61,967 nt of DNA from Burkholderia sp. BCC0506 (GTDB lineage Bacteria; Pseudomonadota; Gammaproteobacteria; Burkholderiales; Burkholderiaceae). Made by a program: the position numbers and the translations under genes. Below, one piece after another: positions 59,457-61,967 of the stretch (within the stretch, counting starts at the first letter, position 1; each line of letters starts with the position of its first letter). The DNA lies in contig NZ_CADFEN010000021.1 of the NCBI RefSeq assembly GCF_902833145.1, forward strand, positions 1-61,967. The letters are read 5' to 3'. The notes beneath the pieces were generated by a model, which saw nothing but the letters and a program-made list of their open reading frames with translations, searched no databases and was not told the origin of the DNA.

Positions 59457-59488
59457 GCCCAGACGCTGACGCGTTTGGGCCTTTTTTG
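59457..59488 (+). terminator. Intrinsic terminator after the DUF4148 gene
   Basis: GCCCAGACGC (59457-59466) pairs with GCGTTTGGGC (59471-59480) around a 4-nt loop and is followed by CTTTTTTG. It ends the rightward DUF4148 transcript 120 bp after its stop codon and faces the end of the leftward CBS gene. Confidence 0.8.
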
Positions 59489-59497
59489 CTGCGCGGA

Positions 59498-59959
59498 TCA
59501 GGCGGACGTGACCGTGGGCGTGCCGTGGATGTAGTGTTCGAGCTGGCTGATCGTGAACTGCTGATCGGCAATCACGCTCTTCACCAGGTCGCCGATCGAG
59601 ATGAGGCCGACCAGCTTGCCGCCGTCGAGCACGGGCAGGTGGCGCATCCGGTGCTCGGTCATCAGCGCCATGCACTCGTCGGTGGATTGCGACGGTTCGA
59701 CGTAGCGCACCTTGGACGTCATGATTTCCTCGACGCGGGTGGCTTTCGACGAGCGGTCCTGCAGGACGATCTTGCGCGCGTAGTCGCGCTCGGTGACGAT
59801 GCCCGCGATGTCGTCGCCGTCCACGACCAGCAGTGCACCGATGCCCTTTTCCGCCATCAGCTTGATGGCGTCGTAGACGAGGTCGGTCTTCGTGACGGTG
59901 TAGATGGTACGGCCCGAATCCGGCTTGGCCTTGAGAATCTGCGCGACAGTCGTGCTCAT
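59498..59959 (-). CDS. Protein with two CBS domains
   Basis: The 153-residue protein has two CBS domains: YTVTKTDLVYDAIKLMAEKG with ALLVVDGDDIAGIVTERDYA (about 18-60), and RYVEPSQSTDECMALMTEHR with LPVLDGGKLVGLISIGDLVK (about 85-130). Such pairs bind adenosine nucleotides and sense energy charge. No partner enzyme domain is attached. It is divergent from ribA. Its target is unknown. Confidence 0.93.
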   Translation of the reverse strand: MSTTVAQILKAKPDSGRTIYTVTKTDLVYDAIKLMAEKGIGALLVVDGDDIAGIVTERDYARKIVLQDRSSKATRVEEIMTSKVRYVEPSQSTDECMALMTEHRMRHLPVLDGGKLVGLISIGDLVKSVIADQQFTISQLEHYIHGTPTVTSA

Positions 59960-60135
59960 TCGCTTTCTCCGTGTGCAGGTCGATGCAGGGCAGGCGGGAC
60001 GTGATGCGCGTCACCCGGTAAGCCCAGTATAGCCGGGCGGGCGGCGGCAGTCGCGTGACGTTTCCAGATTAGCGGTAAACTCCCGTCACGCACCATCCAC
60101 ACAACTCCTACATTCCTGAAGTTTCGATTGAATTC

Positions 60136-60786
60136 ATGATGTCTTCGCGTCCCCAATCGCCCACGCCGGGCAATGGCCAGGCCGACGAGTGCGTGACGCT
60201 CGTCGCCACGGCGTCGCTGCCCACGCGCTACGGTACGTTCACGTCATACGCATTTCGCGTATCGGGCAGCGATGCCGAACATCTCGCACTCGTGATGGGC
60301 GACGTGACCGGAGAGCAGTCCGTGCTGACGCGGCTGCATTCCGAATGCCTGACCGGTGACGTGTTCGGCTCGTACCGCTGCGATTGCGGCGAGCAACTCG
60401 ATCTCGCGTTGCGTTACATCGCCGCCGAAGGCCGCGGCGTGCTGCTGTATCTGCGTGGCCATGAAGGCCGCGGCATCGGCCTGAGCAACAAGATCCGCGC
60501 GTACGCGCTGCAGGAGCAGGGGCGCGACACCGTCGAGGCGAATCTCGATCTCGGCCTGCCCGACGACGCGCGCGAATACGACTCGGCTGCGGCCATCCTG
60601 CGCATCCTCGGCGTGACGTCGGTGCGGTTGATGAGCAACAATCCGAAGAAGTTCGACACGCTCGTGAAGCACGGCATTCCCGTCTGCGAGCGTGTGGCGC
60701 TCGCGGTGCCCGTGCGCGAGGAAAACGAGCGTTATATCCGCACGAAGCAGACGAAGTTTGGGCATTACTTCGAGGAAAACGAGTAA
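60136..60786 (+). CDS. ribA: GTP cyclohydrolase II
   Basis: The 216-residue enzyme opens the ring of GTP in the first step of riboflavin synthesis. It has the zinc ligands Cys71, Cys82 and Cys84 ([18 protein letters not shown]), the [11 protein letters not shown] loop with the catalytic Arg, and NNPKK with GTP-binding residues. It is a stand-alone RibA, not fused to RibB. No FMN riboswitch is seen upstream. The ribosome site is weak. In Burkholderia another ribAB-type gene is likely elsewhere, so this may be a second copy. Confidence 0.94.
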   Translation: MMSSRPQSPTPGNGQADECVTLVATASLPTRYGTFTSYAFRVSGSDAEHLALVMGDVTGEQSVLTRLHSECLTGDVFGSYRCDCGEQLDLALRYIAAEGRGVLLYLRGHEGRGIGLSNKIRAYALQEQGRDTVEANLDLGLPDDAREYDSAAAILRILGVTSVRLMSNNPKKFDTLVKHGIPVCERVALAVPVREENERYIRTKQTKFGHYFEENE

Positions 60787-60792
60787 CCGGAG

Positions 60793-60813
60793 CGGGCGCG
60801 CAGGCGCCCGTTT
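60793..60813 (+). terminator. Short GC-rich hairpin after ribA
   Basis: CGGGCGC (60793-60799) and GCGCCCG (60804-60810) form a 7-bp stem with a 4-nt loop followed by TTTC. It is a plausible but modest intrinsic terminator, 7 bp after the stop codon. Confidence 0.6.
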
Positions 60814-60833
60814 CTCGTCACCTGTTTTGCCGG

Positions 60834-61220
60834 TCAGCGCCACGTACCGTTCTGCAACACGATCCGGTAACCGTCGGCATCCTCGAAAGTCTGACCTGAT
60901 ATCTCCCAGTACGGATTGAGCGACGTCACCGGCATGAAGCCGTGTGCGCTCGCGCGCTCGCACGCGGCTTCCCACTCCGGACGATCGGGCAGGTAGAAGA
61001 CGATCAGGTCCTCCGGCGTCGGCGACGGCGCGATCGGATGGTCAGGGCAGTGCGTGAACTCGAAGTGATAGTCGAGGCCTTCGCGTCCGAGCATCACGCC
61101 GGAAAAGCCGTCGTGATCGTCGAAGCGCGCCAGTACCGACAGTTCGAGGGCGTCGCGATACATGCGCTCGGTGCGGGCGAGGTTGCTGACCGGGCGGGCA
61201 ATGCGCAGATGAGCGTGCAA
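60834..61220 (-). CDS. VOC/glyoxalase family protein
   Basis: The 128-residue protein has the glyoxalase/bleomycin-resistance fold: HLRIARPVSNLARTERMYRD at the start, the MLGREGLDYHFEFTHC strand, and FEDADGYRIVLQNGTWR at the end with the likely metal-ligand Glu/Asp and aromatic residues. I chose a TTG start at 61220 because it gives the normal family length; the open frame extends further but no ATG fits. Function is unknown; members bind metal and small electrophiles or antibiotics. The ribosome site is weak (GAGG). Confidence 0.82.
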   Translation of the reverse strand: MHAHLRIARPVSNLARTERMYRDALELSVLARFDDHDGFSGVMLGREGLDYHFEFTHCPDHPIAPSPTPEDLIVFYLPDRPEWEAACERASAHGFMPVTSLNPYWEISGQTFEDADGYRIVLQNGTWR

Positions 61221-61378
61221 GATGGCCTCGGCGGGAAGTGGCGGGCCGGTCAATGATAAGCCGGCCGATCGCGATTGCGCGACGCGAGCGGGCCGTGTTT
61301 CGGGCGATACTCGCCGTATCGAACAATATCGATTCGGCCCGGCCAGACGAATCGAATCGAGCCTCGCGAAAGAAAAAC

Positions 61379-61510
61379 ATGACACTTCTCGATCTGCAGA
61401 GTGCGCACGCCGCGGCGCAGCGGCCACGCGTCAGCAAGACCTTCGAATTCATGTGTTCGGCAGCGCTTGCCGCACGACGCGCGGACACGCGCTTGCCGGC
61501 AGGGCGCTGA
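61379..61510 (+). CDS. Possible small protein of 43 residues
   Basis: A short open frame starts at an ATG after AAAGAAAAA and ends 3 bp before the next gene, which suggests translational coupling. The product (TLLDLQSAHAAAQRPRVSKT start) has no recognisable domain and no membrane segment. It may be real or a chance frame. Confidence 0.35.
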   Translation: MTLLDLQSAHAAAQRPRVSKTFEFMCSAALAARRADTRLPAGR

Positions 61511-61513
61511 CGA

Positions 61514-61804
61514 ATGGGTAAGCCCGATCTTCGTCGGCCGGTTGCCGGACCCTATCGTCAGTCGCGATGGGCGGCGGCACTGGAGACCGCCTTCGGATGG
61601 GTGGCAAAGGGCACGTTGGTGCTGGCCGGCCTGGCGATGGTCGCATTGGCGGCGCTGACGGGCGACGTCGGTGCGCTGACGGACCTGCCGTCCACCAGGA
61701 GGGGCTGGCTGCACCTGCTGCTGATACTGGTCGTGGCGGTCGTGCTGATATTCGCGGTGCATCACTACTGGCTACGCCTGGCCAGCGTGCGTCCGGCAGG
61801 TTAG
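61514..61804 (+). CDS. Small membrane protein with two helices
   Basis: The 96-residue product has two hydrophobic segments (about residues 33-52 and 66-83) with a short polar loop, and a basic N-terminal region that should stay in the cytoplasm. The start lies 3 bp after the preceding short frame. I do not recognise a family. It is the last complete gene of the window. Confidence 0.65.
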   Translation: MGKPDLRRPVAGPYRQSRWAAALETAFGWVAKGTLVLAGLAMVALAALTGDVGALTDLPSTRRGWLHLLLILVVAVVLIFAVHHYWLRLASVRPAG

Positions 61805-61885
61805 TCGGGCGGACGAGGTGATGCGTCCCCGCAAACCGTCGAGGCAATAAAAAAGGTTCATCGCAGGAAACCGTGGAGGGTTTGA

Positions 61886-61941
61886 GAGCAATTGCGTAAC
61901 CTGACGCCTGACTTTAAGGACGTCAGGAGAGGCAATTGCTC
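61886..61941. other. Nested hairpin at the window edge
   Basis: GAGCAATTGC (61886-61895) pairs with GCAATTGCTC (61932-61941), and inside it CCTGACG (61900-61906) pairs with CGTCAGG (61921-61927). Short internal loops GTAA and AGAG separate the stems. There is no T run. It may be a cis-acting leader or a small RNA that continues beyond the window. Confidence 0.5.
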
Positions 61942-61967
61942 GATCGCAAGGCACTTCAGGCACTGGG

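Noticed and set aside
59960-60135. FMN riboswitch expected upstream of ribA
   Set aside because: None of the conserved RFN element segments are present and the leader is too short.
1-61967. CRISPR arrays, insertion sequences, integrases, tRNA and rRNA genes
   Set aside because: Read for repeats, transposase motifs and cloverleaf sequences; none was recognised.

Overview
The window is about 62 kb of high-GC (roughly two thirds G+C by eye), densely packed proteobacterial DNA. Gene content points to Burkholderia, most likely the Burkholderia cepacia complex: two OpcP/OmpC-type 16-strand porins, DUF4148 and DUF3331 proteins (both typical of Burkholderiales), many LysR regulators, a SoxR-controlled RND pump, and accessory catabolic clusters of the kind found on the second chromosome. 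The species and replicon cannot be fixed from the sequence alone. I see no phage genes, insertion sequences, CRISPR arrays, rRNA or tRNA genes; this looks like stable accessory-metabolism chromosome.

Layout. 1-3.8 kb: a leftward-facing hairpin with no matching gene, two LysR regulators, a DUF7660-like protein, a NAD-dependent epimerase divergent from the second LysR, and a 47-residue lipoprotein. 3.85-8.8 kb: a five-gene leftward cluster (SDR dehydrogenase, LysR with a histone-like tail, EthD/DUF4286-like protein, MHS-type symporter, DUF2848 protein) that looks like an undescribed uptake-and-breakdown pathway. 9.2-12 kb: a zinc metallopeptidase, a LuxR-type regulator and two small proteins. 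12.2-19.8 kb: an amine catabolic cluster (aldehyde dehydrogenase, class III aminotransferase, APC permease, DUF3156 protein, AraC regulator, porin). A 16-bp direct-repeat motif recurs in front of three of its transcription units and in front of the LuxR gene.

20-25 kb: a sugar ABC importer (binding protein plus two permeases, no ATPase) with a perfect 22-bp LacI-type palindrome, a LacI regulator, and a divergent phosphatidylinositol-phospholipase-C-like protein without a signal peptide. 25-31.7 kb: acetyltransferase, ArsR with Old Yellow Enzyme, HxlR regulator with twin operators followed by HAD phosphatase and MFS transporter, and a secreted alpha/beta hydrolase. 31.7-37.3 kb: cupin, exported metallophosphoesterase with cupredoxin, and an ABC transporter with a fused double permease and no binding protein. 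37.3-41.8 kb: RpiR regulator divergent from gamma-glutamyltransferase and a glutamate/dicarboxylate symporter, a salvage unit for gamma-glutamyl compounds.

41.8-46.1 kb: NDH-2 with DUF3331, divergent TetR, and a LysR/SDR divergent pair. 46.2-55.6 kb: a stress and efflux block: SoxR, a textbook over-spaced SoxR promoter, a complete RND tripartite pump, MarR with two related operators, a glutathione transferase and an MFS exporter. 55.6-61.97 kb: an isochorismatase remnant, a WXXGXW protein, a highly expressed porin with distinct codon use and an AT-rich leader, Rnk, DUF4148, CBS, GTP cyclohydrolase II, VOC and small membrane proteins, ending in a nested hairpin at the window edge.
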